A stretch of 64,000 nucleotides of DNA from Cynocephalus volans. Its lineage: Eukaryota > Chordata > Mammalia > Dermoptera > Cynocephalidae. The stretch is from positions 63,624,501 through 63,688,500 of the forward strand of contig NC_084460.1 of NCBI RefSeq assembly GCF_027409185.1, written 5' to 3'. The notes beneath the pieces were generated by a model. The model worked only from the letters and a program-made list of their open reading frames with translations, did not search any database and was not told the DNA's origin. This document shows, piece by piece, positions 1 to 11,027 of this stretch (positions are counted from its first letter, which is position 1; the number at the start of each line of letters is the position of its first letter). A program made the translations under genes and the position numbers.

Positions 1-345
1 ATATGTATCTAATGCACAAAATTAGAAATAAAATACAGAAATGGGTGGGATGTAGCATGAAATACAACTAAAAACAGGCCTGGGTTCTTGTCATGTGATC
101 ATGGAGATATCACTTTGCTTTGGCCTCATTTCCCTGTCTGCATCATGGGAAGGGTAAAATTCAATTAATTCAGATATCATCATTCTCCATGAACTTTTCA
201 GTGGCTTCCCACTTTATTTAGATTCTGACCCAAGTGCCTCCTTTAGGCCTATGTGGTGAGCAGCCTGCTCAGTGGCTCCCAGGGACCCCTCCTCCTGGTA
301 CACACACTTGTGTCATCCCCTTCCTTTTAGGGTGGACTGGACTTA
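1..345 (+). repeat. Segmental duplication copy A with MIR-like core
   Basis: This stretch is repeated in direct orientation at about 12798-13130, co-linear over its whole length with scattered substitutions and small gaps. Matching landmarks include TATCTAATGCA at the start, CCTGGGTTC/CAGGGTTCC in the middle and CAGCCTGCTCAGTGGCT near the end. Bases about 80-175 read like an old MIR SINE (GGCCTGGGTTC, then TGGCCTCATTTCC). The match probably extends upstream of the window, because copy B has related-looking flank before 12798. Confidence 0.7.
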
Positions 346-1204
346 GTGACTCACTTCTAACCAATGGTATATAAGTGATGTGATGTCACTTCTGACATTT
401 AATTATAAAATGACTGTAATTAACGTCTTGCACTCTCTTCATTTTTTTTCTCCATCTCCTCCTCTTTGATCCTTACACTGGAGAAGCAGATGCTGTATTC
501 TGAGCTTACCTAAGGGGAGGTTCATGCGCTTTAGGACCCAGGGAGGGCAGACCTCTGATGGGACCTCAGACCCTCAGTTCAATCTGAACCTTGCCAGTAA
601 TCATCTGAGTGAACTTGCAGGTGAATCCTGAGAACCTAGAAGCTGTCTGAGGTAAAATGTCTAGGTCAGAATAGCAGGGTCAAAATGGATGATAACACTG
701 GCAAGCCAAGTGGACTTTTGTCATTTTAAATATAGTACAAAGACACCTATTTAAATTAATCCTGTGACCAAGTTTTTAATTGGACATCTTAGTTAGATTA
801 TGCTGAATTACCCAATAACCCCCAAATTTCAGTGGCATTACAGTGCATTTTGTTCCCACCTGGTATTGGGTGTTCAGGGTGGGGAGGAAGCTCTCCTCCA
901 CATCGTCATTCAGGATCCCAGAATTCTTGTCTCGTGTGACTCTACCCTCTCTTGGCCCTCATCTTTTATCAGTACTGTCGGCAAAAGACAAAACTGCATG
1001 GAGAAATGCACATGGGAGGAATCTTAGAGCCTGGTCTGAAAGTGGCTTTTATCAGTCCCATTTCTCTTACTTTGTCAAGAACTGGTCACATGGCCACACC
1101 TAATGCAAGGGAGGCTGGGAAATGTAGTCCAGCTATGTGTTCAGAGAGGGGGAGAATAAATTTTGGTGGACAAGTAGAATTCTCTGTAACAGTGAGTAAA
1201 TTAT
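346..1204. other. No gene seen; old medium-reiterated repeat remnants
   Basis: Bases 300-660 have the texture of a decayed MLT1-like LTR (GGGTGGACTGGACTTAGTGACTC at its start is a familiar MLT1J-type phrase, quoted in part). Bases 800-1185 contain AATAACCCCCAAATTTCAGTGG and, later, CACATGGCCACACCTAATGC and GGGAGGCTGGGAAATGTAG, which recur in mammal-wide interspersed repeats. Short overlapping frames at 800-1281 have no recognisable domain and are not called as genes. Confidence 0.35.
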
Positions 1205-1345
1205 TTGGATTTGTGTTTCTCAAATCTTTATTGATTGACTATTGTATGCCGAACACTATTCTAAGCAAGGACAAGAGCTGATTCAGCAGTATCCTGGCAT
1301 AGGAGAAGCTCCCAGTCTACAGATCACACATAAAATGGCTGATCT
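1205..1345 (+). repeat. L2-like LINE fragment
   Basis: The phrase TTATTGATTGACTATTGTATGCC followed by AACACTATTCTAAGCAAGG resembles the L2 3' region (ATTGAGCACCTACTATGTGCC then AGGCACTGTTCTAGGC in the family). It is short and diverged, so the call is tentative. Confidence 0.4.
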
Positions 1346-2769
1346 AGAATTCAGATACTGGGCTGTCTGACTCTAAATGTTTCATCACCTCTTCCACATA
1401 GATAATACATATGTTCTTTTTAAGTGGTTTTCTTTTTTCTTTTTTTAAACATTTTAATTTTTTAAACATTTTGGTTTTTCTTCTCACTTTTCCTGTACAT
1501 ACCATGGAGTACTTTTTAGGTAATTTTCATGTCCATTATAATCCACTTTTGAGATGGATGGGAAAGCCTGTTAATGAAATCCAGTGAGCACAAATGTTTG
1601 GTGCAAATGGAGATGGGATGTGGTTGTGGCTGAGTCAGAGAATCGGAACTGGTTCTGTCCTAGGCTTTTGTTCTAGGAGCCCAGGCTCCCGAGGGCATTT
1701 GAATCAGTGTCTGCCACTGAGTCTCCAGGCTTGTGCCTTGGTGTCTGTCTAGCTTCTGATCCTTGGTTGTTTGACTTCTGTTTGGGCTCCTGACCCTTCT
1801 CAGTTCACCTGTGTAATCCCGTTGGTGATTCCTGGCCTCATCTGACAGCAGCTGACCCTGCTGGCTGCTCCCTACATCATCATTGTGTCCTTGGCTGGCG
1901 TTCATTTTTCTACGCCCTATTTCCCCTGACTGCCTGGTGCTGGCTTTGAGCTAAGAAGACCTATTACATAGGAAGAATGCTAAAGGAGAAAGCTCAGAAC
2001 AATACTTTTTTTTTCTTTTTGTGTAGAGAAATACTGTGATTTCAAAATGTAGACAAACTTTTAGTGAAGCCACTTCTCTGAGATCAAAACAGTATATGCT
2101 GCACTGTTTTACAGTAATTACAAAATGCAAGAAAAATCAGTAAAAATATGTTTTTTCAGAATGATAGACTAACTACAATAAGAAACATTGCGTTAAAAAG
2201 TGGTTTTCTGTGTAAAAAGTAAATCAGAGATTGTTAGAGACAAGGCTGGTTGGTGACTGCTGTTTTTTAACCACCAGTCTAAAGGTATTTGATTTTTGAA
2301 AAAAATTCAAAACATATACATAATCTTTGATTAAAAATTAAATAAATTTTATTTTAAACATTAAAAAATAAGCTTAATGTTATGCATGTTTTCATATAGA
2401 TAAATATCAACATATCTGAGTAAGAAATAAATGGCAATATCAATTATATGTGAAAGATATTAGAATATCTATCAGAATTGCATCTTAATTTCTATAAGCA
2501 GAATTATGTGGGGTTTCACAGTTTCAGACTCTGGTCTCAAATACAGCAGTGACTCCTGCAGTGTCTCTTTAGGCATGAGACCCAATAACTTGTGCATGAC
2601 ATGATGAGAAGATATAAAATAAATGTATGTATAATTATTGTAAAGTTGCTACTGTTTGGCAACTGGACACTGGCATAAAACTTCATTATTTTGAGACTAT
2701 TCCAAGTTTAATCTTTCCTTGATGCTCACTGGAATTACTATCAGAGAATGAAAATTCATTGTTTTTGTG
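1346..2769. other. Intergenic, no gene recognised
   Basis: This is AT-rich sequence with a T-rich low-complexity patch at about 1430-1500. The minus-strand open frame at 1660-1905 has no recognisable domain and no splice context. Nothing else was identified. Confidence 0.5.
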
Positions 2770-3155
2770 GACTGAATTATTGTATTCTTCCAAAATTCAT
2801 AAATTGAAGCTCTAACTGACAGTGTGATGGTTTTTGCTGGTGTGGCCTTTAGGAGGTAATCAGATTTTGATGAGGTCATGAGGGCAGAGTCCAATGATGG
2901 GATTTGTGCTTTTATAAGAAAGGGATGAGAGACCATTGCCCTTACTCTCCCAACACATGCATGGAGGAAAAGTCATATAAAAACCAAAGAAGAAAGTGGA
3001 TGTCTGCAAGCCAGGAAGAGGGTTCTAACCAGACAAGGAATCTGCAAGCACCTTGATCTTAGACTTTCCAGCCTCCAGAACTGTGAGAAATAAATGTGTA
3101 TAATAAGCCACCTAGTCTATAGTATTTTGTTTTGGCTGCCCAAGCTAAGACTTAA
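2770..3155 (+). mobile_element. MLT1-type MaLR LTR
   Basis: The stretch starts with GTGGACTGAATTATTG and AAAATTCATAAATTGAAG, continues with an AGGAGGTAATCAGATT...GATGAGGTCATGAGGGC motif, and ends with CCAGCCTCCAGAACTGTGAG, AAATAAATG and TATTTTGTTTTGGCTGCCC. This order is typical of mammalian MLT1 LTRs read in sense, with the AATAAA polyadenylation signal near 3091. It is a solo LTR with no internal region beside it. Confidence 0.75.
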
Positions 3156-3739
3156 GACAAATGTGAAGTTAAGGGGTTTCAAAATAGTGATTAATGTTAA
3201 CAGTTCTCACTTATCTGAGAACTAAGTCCGTTCACCATCATTAAATGCCTCCTACTTACATTTTGCTGAGGGTTAGAGAGTGAGCACTGGTAAATAGAGG
3301 AGACTCTAGAGATGATGACTGCTGTGTACCCGAGTGTAGCACACTACTTGGCACTTAGTAAGCATCCAATATATATCTGTTCACTACAAAAATACAGCCC
3401 ATATTCTCAGGGAGTGTTAAACCATTGTGATTTTCTAAGTGATGTTGCCAGAAGCACTTAATAAAATACTGCACTACTAGTAAAATTATATTCTATAAAA
3501 CAAATAAGTATGTCACCATTATAAGCTTACTTTTTAAACAATTCTTCTTTTGTAACAATCTTAATTTTATTGTGTGATAATCTGTTGTTGAATAAAAATG
3601 ACTGCCCAGGTGCCAAAATGACATGAAAATCTTTATTGTAAGTCTTGATCCATAATTCAGTTTGAACCTGTCAATGGCTGAAGTCTTAATACTTTAGTGT
3701 AATTAGTTGATGTCTAGGTCTTCCCTGACCCTCTGTCCG
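3156..3739. other. Intergenic, no gene recognised
   Basis: Bases 3335-3375 (GCACACTACTTGGCACTTAG, then TAAGCATCCAATAT) look like a fragment of an L2 or MIR 3' end. The rest is AT-rich without a recognisable feature. Confidence 0.4.
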
Positions 3740-3925
3740 TACCCCGTTCTATAGCACCGAGAACCCAAGTATTACAAGTGCTTCTGTTATTGACCAGCTC
3801 CCTCCAGACTGTAAGTTCCACAAGGCCAGAGATTTATCTAGATAGACTTTGTATTCTTATTGTCTACTATGTAATTGCATTGTCATGGTAGGTGCTCAAT
3901 AAATATTTATTAAATAAACGAATGA
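3740..3925 (+). repeat. L2 LINE 3' end
   Basis: The sequence CCAGACTGTAAGTTCCACAAG, followed by GGTAGGTGCTCAATAAATAT and TTATTAAATAAACGAATGA, is the characteristic L2 3' terminus: an ACTGTAAGCTCC-type motif, a TAGGTGCTCAATAAATATT motif and a terminal degenerate TGAATGAA tail. Confidence 0.7.
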
Positions 3926-4305
3926 AGATTAGCCAAAAATGACAACCTGATTATTGACCTTTATACATGTAACATTTTAATACCATGACATAATAGGTGA
4001 TGTGCTACTGATTAAGTTTTAGTATGTGTTGTTACTGTGAGAAATAAAAATCTTATAGTCAATGGCATGAGGCAGTGGTGTGTATAATTTTCTAAAATCT
4101 TTTGGAAAAATCATATAATTGGGTGCTAAAGTATACACATCTTAAATAATAATTCATTCTAGGAATGTTTAAAGAATTAGGGATTTTCTGTTCTAAATGA
4201 AACATGAATTGAAAAACTTTATGTTGTGGGGACATTGATTTTTCAAAGTTCTGCTGTCAAGTTAGAAGAAATCCCTATACAAGTAATACATACTCATTGT
4301 AAAAA
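3926..4305. other. Intergenic, nothing recognised
   Basis: AT-rich unique-looking sequence without open frames of note. A short G run (4313-4320) marks the junction with the SINE that follows. Confidence 0.5.
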
Positions 4306-4412
4306 TTTTTTGGTGGGGGGCACGTGGTTGGTCAGTACAGGTACAGAGATCAAGCCCTGGACATTGGTGTGATTAGCACCGTGCTCTAACCAATTGAGAT
4401 AACTGGCCAGCT
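4306..4412 (-). mobile_element. Single-unit tRNA-Ile-derived SINE
   Basis: On the minus strand the unit reads GGCCAGTTATCTCAATTGG, then TTAGAGCACGGTGCTAAT, then CACCAATGTCCAGGG. This follows the tRNA-Ile body (A box near the D arm, AAT at the anticodon position, B-box region GGCTTGATCTC). It is one unit, unlike the two-unit copies elsewhere here, and is a SINE rather than a tRNA gene because the acceptor stem does not pair and the 3' end runs into a tail. Confidence 0.75.
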
Positions 4413-5439
4413 TCCTAAAAACAAAAGGAAGCAAGAGGAATCAAATTAATAGAAATAGCCCACAATTCTAACACCCAGATAATCAATACAAATATTTTGT
4501 GTCTATTTCTCCCTTTCATATTTCTGTATCTGTCTACCACCTATCTATCCATCTACCTATGTTTGTCTTTCTTCCCTCATACTCGTTTGTGTGTATGTGT
4601 ATATTTCAATAAGCATGCAAATTTCTATTTCAAATATTCTTCTCTCATGGCTCCACTGTGAACACAGAAAATGAGTTGGCAGTGGATTTGTGAATAAATG
4701 AAAGATTGTCTGGGCCAGTCTTAATTGTTAGCTGTGTATGTCTGACTCAAAATGTAAATTAGGTATTAACTAGTAATCTTCAAATGCATATGGTATCCTA
4801 TCAAAGAACAATGTCTGGGGAAAATATGACTAGTCATTTGTATATTCTTTTAGAATGTTTACTGTTTCATCTGAAATTCAATTTTTGCTTGAAGAATTGG
4901 CTTTTATGTAATGTTTGCAGGCAGAATCTCTGAGGGACTCCATGGTGAAAGAAGCAAGCTCCTCATTTGTCTGGTCTGTAGGTGGCAGTGGTCACCACAA
5001 GACAGGTGTGAATTCCACTAACTGGTCAGGCTTATGAAAAAAAAAAAAAACAGCAGAAAATCTCTAAAATAATGAAACTCTGGTCATGAGTTGCAACAGT
5101 AAACTTGTAAACTCATTACAGTAAATTCTATCTCCCACTTTTATATATTTTCAGGCATTTTTCCAGTTAAACTTTGAAAATTGGATAAATACCCCCACAA
5201 TTCTGTTCTCACCTTTTGCATTCTTTTTTCCATGTTCAGTAGTAAGAACATTCTTAAGGTTACCACTACCAAGTTCTGTGATGTGCAGCATGAATGTTGT
5301 ACATTAACAACATACATTAGAGCACATACTTCATATACAGCTGCATATGGATTCATTTTAAAACACCAGTTTCAATTTCTGAAACTGTTAGACATTGGCA
5401 GAAAAAAAGCTTGGGCATATTATTTTTTACTCTTTTTTC
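4413..5439. other. Intergenic, no gene recognised
   Basis: The overlapping frames at 5141-5450 on both strands have no family signature. A 15-A run lies at about 5037-5051. Nothing else was identified. Confidence 0.5.
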
Positions 5440-6030
5440 AGCTTTATTAAGGCATAATTGAGATATAAAATTGTATATATTCAATGTGTACGATGTGATA
5501 TTTTGATATCTGTGTACATTGCAATAATTAACACAATCAAGCTTATTAACATATCCAGTATCTCACATAGCTAGCTACCTTACTTATGTGGTGAGAATAC
5601 CTTAGATCTACTCTCTCAGCTGATTTCAAGCATGCAATACATTATCAACTATAGTCACCATACTGCACATTAGGTCTACATATTCATTTATTTTTATTTT
5701 TATTTATTTATTTTTTTAAAAGATGACCGGTAAGGGGATCTCAACCCTTGGCTTGGTGTTGTCAGCACCACGCTCAGCCAGTGAGCTAACTGGCCATCCC
5801 TATATAGGATCCGAACCCGTGGCCTTGGTGTTATCAGCACTGCACTCTACCGAGTGAGCCACGGGCCGGCCCTTACATATTCATTTATAACCAAAAGTTT
5901 ATACCCTTTGAGCAACATAGTTCCATTCCCCCCCCACCCCACAACCTAGTAACCACTCTTTTACTCTGTTTCTATGAGTTCAACCTTTTTAGATTCACCA
6001 TTTAAGTGAGATCAGGGCATGTTATCCTCA
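5440..6030 (-). mobile_element. L1 3' end (antisense), split by a SINE
   Basis: CAGCTTTATTAAGGCATAATTG, AGTGTGTACGATGTGATATT-like text and later ACTCTGTTTCTATGAGTTC are the antisense 3'-UTR of an old L1 (L1MA/MB type). The element runs 5440-5691, is interrupted by a SINE, and continues at 5889-6030. The duplication TACATATTCATTTAT on both sides of the SINE shows it is one L1 copy. Confidence 0.7.
5692..5873 (-). mobile_element. Dimeric tRNA-Ile SINE (t-SINE-like)
   Basis: Read on the minus strand: GGGCCGGCCCGTGGCTCACT and a first tRNA-like unit, then TATATAGGGATGGCCAGTTA starting a second unit with a GTGGTGCTGACAACACC core, then an A-rich tail. Both units carry tRNA-Ile features. The 15-bp target duplication TACATATTCATTTAT lies at 5677-5691 and 5874-5888. 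The host sequence is the L1 3' end above, so the SINE is younger than that L1. Confidence 0.9.
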
Positions 6031-7439
6031 TAACTTTAGGAAATTATGCTAACCACTGGCTAGTCCCCGTAGATAATATTTCTCAGTTATCATTTCATGT
6101 ACAGGTATATATATTTGCTACCATATATACATATATGCTCTCTCTACAGAATATATGATACTATGTATAGTATATAAGTAATGTTATAAGCAGAAACACA
6201 TGAAATTATACTATAAATGGTTTTTTTTTTCTTACTGTGTCACGAATATGGTTTCAGGTGACCAACTTTGGAACTTTGATTACCTTTAGCGCTTGTTTTG
6301 TTTTGCATTATTCTCTCACTTTGTGCTGCAGGAATGTCATGCTCTGCTAACTGGAGTGAAGAGTGATTTTGAAGCAGGATTTGTGTTGTGCCTTCCATAG
6401 CCCCTGATAGAGTGATAAGAATATTAAAGCTATTTAAAATAAGTGATTACAGAATTAAATTAGTGAATAATCCAGAATGTAGCTAACAGCTGTTTCATAT
6501 TTAAGTGTGAAGGACTGGACATTGTATAAGGTGAATAAATATGTACAACCAATATACCAATTAATAGAAATAAACCAATTTAATAGAAAATTAATAATTA
6601 AAAAAATGTAAGGCTCTTAAGTCCCCTTGCAGGGATAGACTGTTAATGGGGAAAGAGAACAACATTTGGTTTCTCTTAATTCACCTTTTTTTTTCTTAAT
6701 AGGATGACAGACTTGTGACATTGAAAAAAGAACATTTCTCAATAAAAAAGGGTAAGGAGGATAGGAAGTTGAGTTCTGTGTAAAATAAAACCCCTTTTTG
6801 GTTATAAACTATCCATTCCCATCTTCACTTGCCAGTCTTATGTTCAAAAGTTAGTTGTGATGAACCCAACATTTACAACCTTTAATATCAATAAGATCGT
6901 TAGTTATAGAACCTCATTACAACAAGGACCTGGCCCAATGTAGGCTGAAAATGTTTTGAAATTTTCCATAATAAGATTCATAATCTAAAATTTCTTTGAA
7001 ATTGTATTCACAATAATTAAAAATAATGCTTGTGATACTATTCTTCACATTTTGAAAACAGTATGTTAATGTAACAGTATATTAACAGTATATATCATTT
7101 AATATATCAGTATATGACAGTATATATAACAGATAATATTTATCTGTAGTTAAGATATCATAAGTGGTATGCAAATAATAGAAATGATAAATATGTTGCT
7201 TTCTAACTGTCCCCTTAGGCCATGGTATATATACATTCTACATTCAGCATTAAAGAAAACCAAGATAACTTAAATAGCTAATGAATTTTTATATTTCCTT
7301 TATTATAAGAAAAACAATACAGTGAAGACAGGGCAGAGATTTCCACAAGAAGATTAATTTATTCACTCAAAGAAAAATCAGTGTATCAGTCTTTAACAGC
7401 TGAAATGCTGCTTTTATCTTTTTTAAAAATTTTATTGTT
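6031..7439. other. Intergenic AT-rich sequence, no gene
   Basis: Contains TA-rich tracts near 6100-6170 and 7070-7145 (repeated CAGTATAT motif). No gene, RNA or transposon end was recognised. Confidence 0.5.
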
Positions 7440-7654
7440 TTTTTTACTTTCTAAGATGTTGCTGCGGAGCACTTGGGGGAGGGGAAGGGATAAAAAGGAG
7501 GGAGGGAGGAGCGAGGAGGGATTGGCCCAGGGCTGGCTCCTTCACTGGCCTGGTTACAGAGGGCAGGGGGCGTGGCTGAGGCCTGCAGCAGCCCCTTCCA
7601 TTCCTGCTTGGGAGCCCAGGGGACTTCCAGCAGTGGCTCAGGTCATTGCTGGGC
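7440..7654. other. GC-rich purine island of unknown origin
   Basis: After a T run, the sequence switches to GGGGAGGGGAAGGG, GGAGGGAGGAGCGAGGAGGG and then GGCAGGGGGCGTGGC before joining L1 ORF2 sequence at about 7655. The contrast with the AT-rich flanks is sharp. It may be part of an L1 5' region fused to ORF2 by internal deletion, but I could not match it to the L1 5' end at 58.9-60.1 kb. The frame at 7381-7737 crosses the junction and is not a credible gene. Confidence 0.4.
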
Positions 7655-8110
7655 TAGATGTAAAATACAAAATTAATATACAAAAATTAGTTGCAGTTCC
7701 ATACACTGACAACACACTATCTGAAAAGGAAATTTAAAATATCACCCCATTTATAGTAGCAGCAAAAAGAATAAAATACTTAGAAATATACTTAACCAAG
7801 AAGGTGAAACTTGTTTGCTGAAAACTACAAAATACTGATGAAAGGTATTAAAGAAGACACAAAAAATGGATCTCATGTTTATGAATTGGAAGACAATATT
7901 ATTAAAATGTTCATGTTATGCAAAGATATCTATAGATTAAATGCTATCCCCATCAAAATCCAAAGATTGTTTTTACAGAAATAAAAAAAAAAAAAAAAAA
8001 CCTTAAAGTTCATCTGGAGCCACAAAGGATCCAGAATAGCCAAAACAATATTGAGTAAGAAGAACAAAGCTGGAGGCATCATAATTCCTGATTTCAAAAA
8101 GCTACAGTAA
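7655..8110 (+). mobile_element. L1 ORF2 fragment
   Basis: Sense L1 ORF2 sequence downstream of the reverse-transcriptase core, recognisable by ATACAAAATTAATATACAAA, then TAGCAGCAAAAAGAATAAAA, then ATGCTATCCCCATCAAAATCC. All frames contain stops, so it is a dead fragment. Confidence 0.8.
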
Positions 8111-8500
8111 TGAGATACTATGAAAATATTTACTATGGAGCTTCACTTTCTACATACAATCCTTGATTTATCCAGGATTTTCCCTTCTAACAAAAAACAA
8201 AATTAACTACTTTTCTCATATGTGGCTCAACACAAAAGGCCATATATATCATTGCCCTGACATGGAAAATTTAGAATAGGTAAATCCATAGAGACACAGA
8301 GATTAATGGTCAGTGGAGACTCAGAGGAGGGAATGGAGAGTGACTGCCTAATGGGTACAGGTTGATGAAAATATTATGGAACTAGTAGGCTTGGTGGTTG
8401 CATAAAATTGGGAATACAATTAGTGCCACTGAATTGTTCATGTTAAAATGATTAAAACATTAAATTTTATTAAAAGAGAATTTTATAAGGTAAAATATGG
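8111..8500 (+). mobile_element. Old L1 3' end
   Basis: The stretch GAGACACAGAGATTAATGG, TGGGTACAGGTTGATGAAAA, TGGTGGTTGCATAAAATTGG and GAATTGTTCATGTTAAAATG follows the order of the 3'-UTR of old L1M elements. It is probably a separate, older L1 from the one just upstream. Confidence 0.6.
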
Positions 8501-8539
8501 TAAACCTTGAGGATATGTAGGAGAAAAACAAAAATTAAA

Positions 8540-9275
8540 ACTGGTGCAGGGGTAGGGGAGGGGAAGGGCAGCCCTGGGGCAGGAGCCATCATGAGCCGGA
8601 GCTCAGAAGCTGATGCTGACAGCAGGGCAGGAGCTGGCGCCAGCTGTAGAGCTGATGGCAGCTCTAGCTCTGGATTTGGTGTGTGTTTGTGGCACTGGAG
8701 TTGCATCTGGAACAGGTTCTGTTGTTGATTCTCTGTCGAGCAGGCTCTTGCTCTAGAAGAGACCTAGATGTGCTGGTGTGTGGCAGTGGGCAAGTGGGGG
8801 CAGGAGGCCAGCAGAGAGAAGAGGTTTGGCCTTTCCTTCCACATTGTTCTCTCAGGGCTTCCCTCCAGAGGCTGGGCTCTTGTGCCTCCTGCCCCTGCCT
8901 GTCCAGAGGCCAGTCCTACCTTATGCCCATGCCCAAAATATATCTGACCAGGTATATGGTTACCAAGGAGATACTGGCAAAAGCCACCATGGGAAGAACT
9001 GGAGCTGGTCCCAGAGCTTGGTGCAGCTCTACAGATACTGCTAGTGTTCTTGCTGGGGTGGCCTTAAGAGGTGGAGCTGGAGCTGTTGATGGCATTGGCT
9101 GGAGCTCTGGAGCTCGTGCTACAGTGGATGCCAGTGCTTTTTCTAGCTCTTTTAATTTCTATAGAGCTGTTGTTTGAGCCTGCTCTGGTTCTGGAGCCGC
9201 CCATGGAGCTGGAGCTATCACAGCTCTTGAGGTGGGTTTTGAGCTTGGGCTGGAGCTGGCACTAGAGCTTCAAGA
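8540..9275 (+). repeat. Degenerate GGAGCT-rich hexamer repeat region
   Basis: Many scattered copies of GGAGCTGGAGCT and CTGGAGCTCTGGAGCT occur at 8595-8720 and again at 9005-9275, with a non-repetitive insert between (8730-9000). In the plus strand this makes long accidental frames rich in Ala and Gly (for example 8507-8728 and 8683-9177). The hexamer has decayed too far to be coding with confidence; an old minisatellite is the simplest reading. Confidence 0.55.
8778..9005 (+). repeat. Local duplication, copy 1
   Basis: This segment aligns with 9672-9905 in the same orientation: shared order is AGAG..AGG.TTGGCCTT, CTCTCAG(G/A)GCT(T/C)CCCT, GGCTGGGCTC, CCTGCCTGTCCAG, GGCCAG.CCTA.CTTAT, CACCAAGGAG-like text, and CTGGCAAAAGCC. 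Divergence is moderate. It lies between two halves of the GGAGCT repeat. Confidence 0.65.
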
Positions 9276-9525
9276 GGAGAAAAGATAACCCACCTGATTT
9301 TTCACGTTTCTTCCCATGACAAAATACTTCCCATTGCCTTTCAGAGAAGTCACAGTTTGAGAACCCACCTCCAGGAAGTCTTTCCAGACTGAAATCTTAC
9401 CACATGATTGGTCTCAGTTTCTCATTGCTCCCCACCCCACCCCAGCTTCTGGAAGCTCTGTTCTGTGTGACCCAACCCTGTCCCCTCCCCACACACTCCC
9501 ATCCACCCATATCAGTTCTACTCAC

Positions 9526-9616
9526 CCCCAGGCTCTGCCTCAGTGGGTTCCAGGTGCTCCAACTGGGCCAGAGGAAGGTGGCCCTGGTGTTCCAGATCTG
9601 AGCCAGACACATTGAG
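9526..9616 (-). other. Candidate exon, unidentified
   Basis: On the minus strand a pyrimidine-rich stretch ending CCTTCCTGCAG precedes 91 bp that are open in two frames and end at GGGG|GTGAGTAG, a good donor. One frame reads LNVSGSDLEHQGHLPLAQ and onward, with a leucine-rich, exon-like composition. I do not recognise the family. The same strand has a second candidate at 11028-11138, but with no homology evidence this may be chance or a pseudogene. Confidence 0.22.
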
Positions 9617-9671
9617 CTGCAGGAAGGGCAGCAGTATCTTGAGACAGGGAAATTCTGAAGGCTAACTGAAG

Positions 9672-9905
9672 TCCTGTGGGTGCTGACTGAAATCTGGGGG
9701 GAAGGGGGCAGCAGAGACAGAGGCCTGGCCTTTTCACCCACACTGCCTTCTCAGAGCTCCCCTGCAGGGGCTGGGCTCCTGTTCCTGCTGCTCCTGCCTG
9801 TCCAGGGGCCAGCCCTATCTTATACCCACACCAAATCTCTCTCTCCTGGCCCAAGCAGGCCAAGTCACCAAGGAGGTGCTGGCAAAAGCCTTCATGGGAA
9901 GGAGC
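9672..9905 (+). repeat. Local duplication, copy 2
   Basis: This is the partner of 8778-9005, shifted about 0.9 kb. In the plus strand one frame (9680-10009) contains a hydrophobic run GAGLLFLLLLPVQGPA; the equivalent frame of copy 1 (8778-9044) has EAGLLCLLPLPVQRPV. The hydrophobic run is therefore shared by both copies, but neither frame has a convincing start or a known domain. Confidence 0.6.
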
Positions 9906-9994
9906 CATCGACTGATGGTGTGACCCCTCCCCCCTTCCTTCTTCAGGGAAGTCTGACACACTCTTCTGTCTCTCTGGGCCCCTCCCCGCCAGAA

Positions 9995-10095
9995 TGTCAA
10001 CTCCTATGAGGGCAGGGAGTGTGGTGTCTGCTCTGTTCATTGCACTAGATGACACACAGTAGGTGCTCCAGAACTATCTGATGAATGAGGGAACA
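9995..10095 (+). repeat. L2 LINE 3' end fragment
   Basis: CTCCTATGAGGGCAGGGAGTG, TTCATTGCACTAGATG, and ACACAGTAGGTGCTCCAGAAC with a terminal TGATGAATGAGGGA match the L2 3'-end pattern. Confidence 0.6.
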
Positions 10096-11027
10096 GTGGG
10101 AGTCTGTCCTCTTTCCCAGTCTTGCCCTGGCCCTTGTAAAACCTCAAATTTTAGCTCATACATTGGTGTGCTGCCTTATTCTTGCTTCCTGTGGGGCTCC
10201 TCTTTCCACTGACACTAATCTTTTGAAGTAGGGGCAGCCTGATGCCTGAACACTCACTGAGCCCCCTGAGCACCAGCTGAGCATCGCTGTGGATGTTTCA
10301 ACCATGATTGTGAGCAGTATGCTCTCCACACCTTCTGTTCTGGGTCTGAGGATGGCTTATTCTGGGGTGGGAGGGATGAGTGTATTAGCACACATAGGAC
10401 GTTCACTGCAGCACTGTTGAGACGGCTACAGTAAGGAATCACATCAAGGTCTCTCATCAGTGAAAGGCTGAATCACTGAGGTAACTGGTCTCCCTTCTGG
10501 AATGTTGTGCAGCCAGCCCAGTGAGGCCCCAGCTCTTGACCTGGAGGGGCCATGGGGATGTATTCGTTGAGACAGAAATTGTGGATATTGTCCATAATAG
10601 CATGAGCCCCATGTCTTTTCTGGGTAAAAACATCCCTAGTAACCATGGTGATGTGTATGACTTGGTGGAGGTGTGGAAGGACAGTCAGACCAACTGCACA
10701 TGGACACCTGGATGCATGGGTTACACACAAGGTGAGATAGCAGAATGCAAAAACCATCAGAGCCTAAAGTGAAGTGAAATAGGATGAAAGTCTGTTTTCT
10801 GATATTCCTACAAACATGTGGACAGTGACTTTGTACCTGGCCAAAGTAGAGGCTGGGCAGTGAGGGTGGGTTTGAGGGAGCAGGTGGGGCCCAGATTCCT
10901 TTGGGAGCAGGACCATGGGACCCTCCAAAGCCTTGGGAGGGAGGTGGTTTGGGTGGTATCTGGATTCCAGGGTTGCTCAGGCTTCCTCAGGGCCCCAGGT
11001 GTGGAGTCCCCTCTCACCCACACTCAC
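10096..11027. other. Intergenic, no gene recognised
   Basis: Bases about 10390-10770 carry phrases such as TGGAATGTTGTGCAGCCAG that resemble an ancient LINE tail, but the match is too weak to name. GC content is higher than in the flanks. Overlapping frames on both strands have no domain. Confidence 0.4.

Noticed and set aside
8507-9177. Ala/Gly-rich plus-strand proteins
   Set aside because: The composition follows the decayed GGAGCT hexamer; frames change across indels and have no domain or start context.
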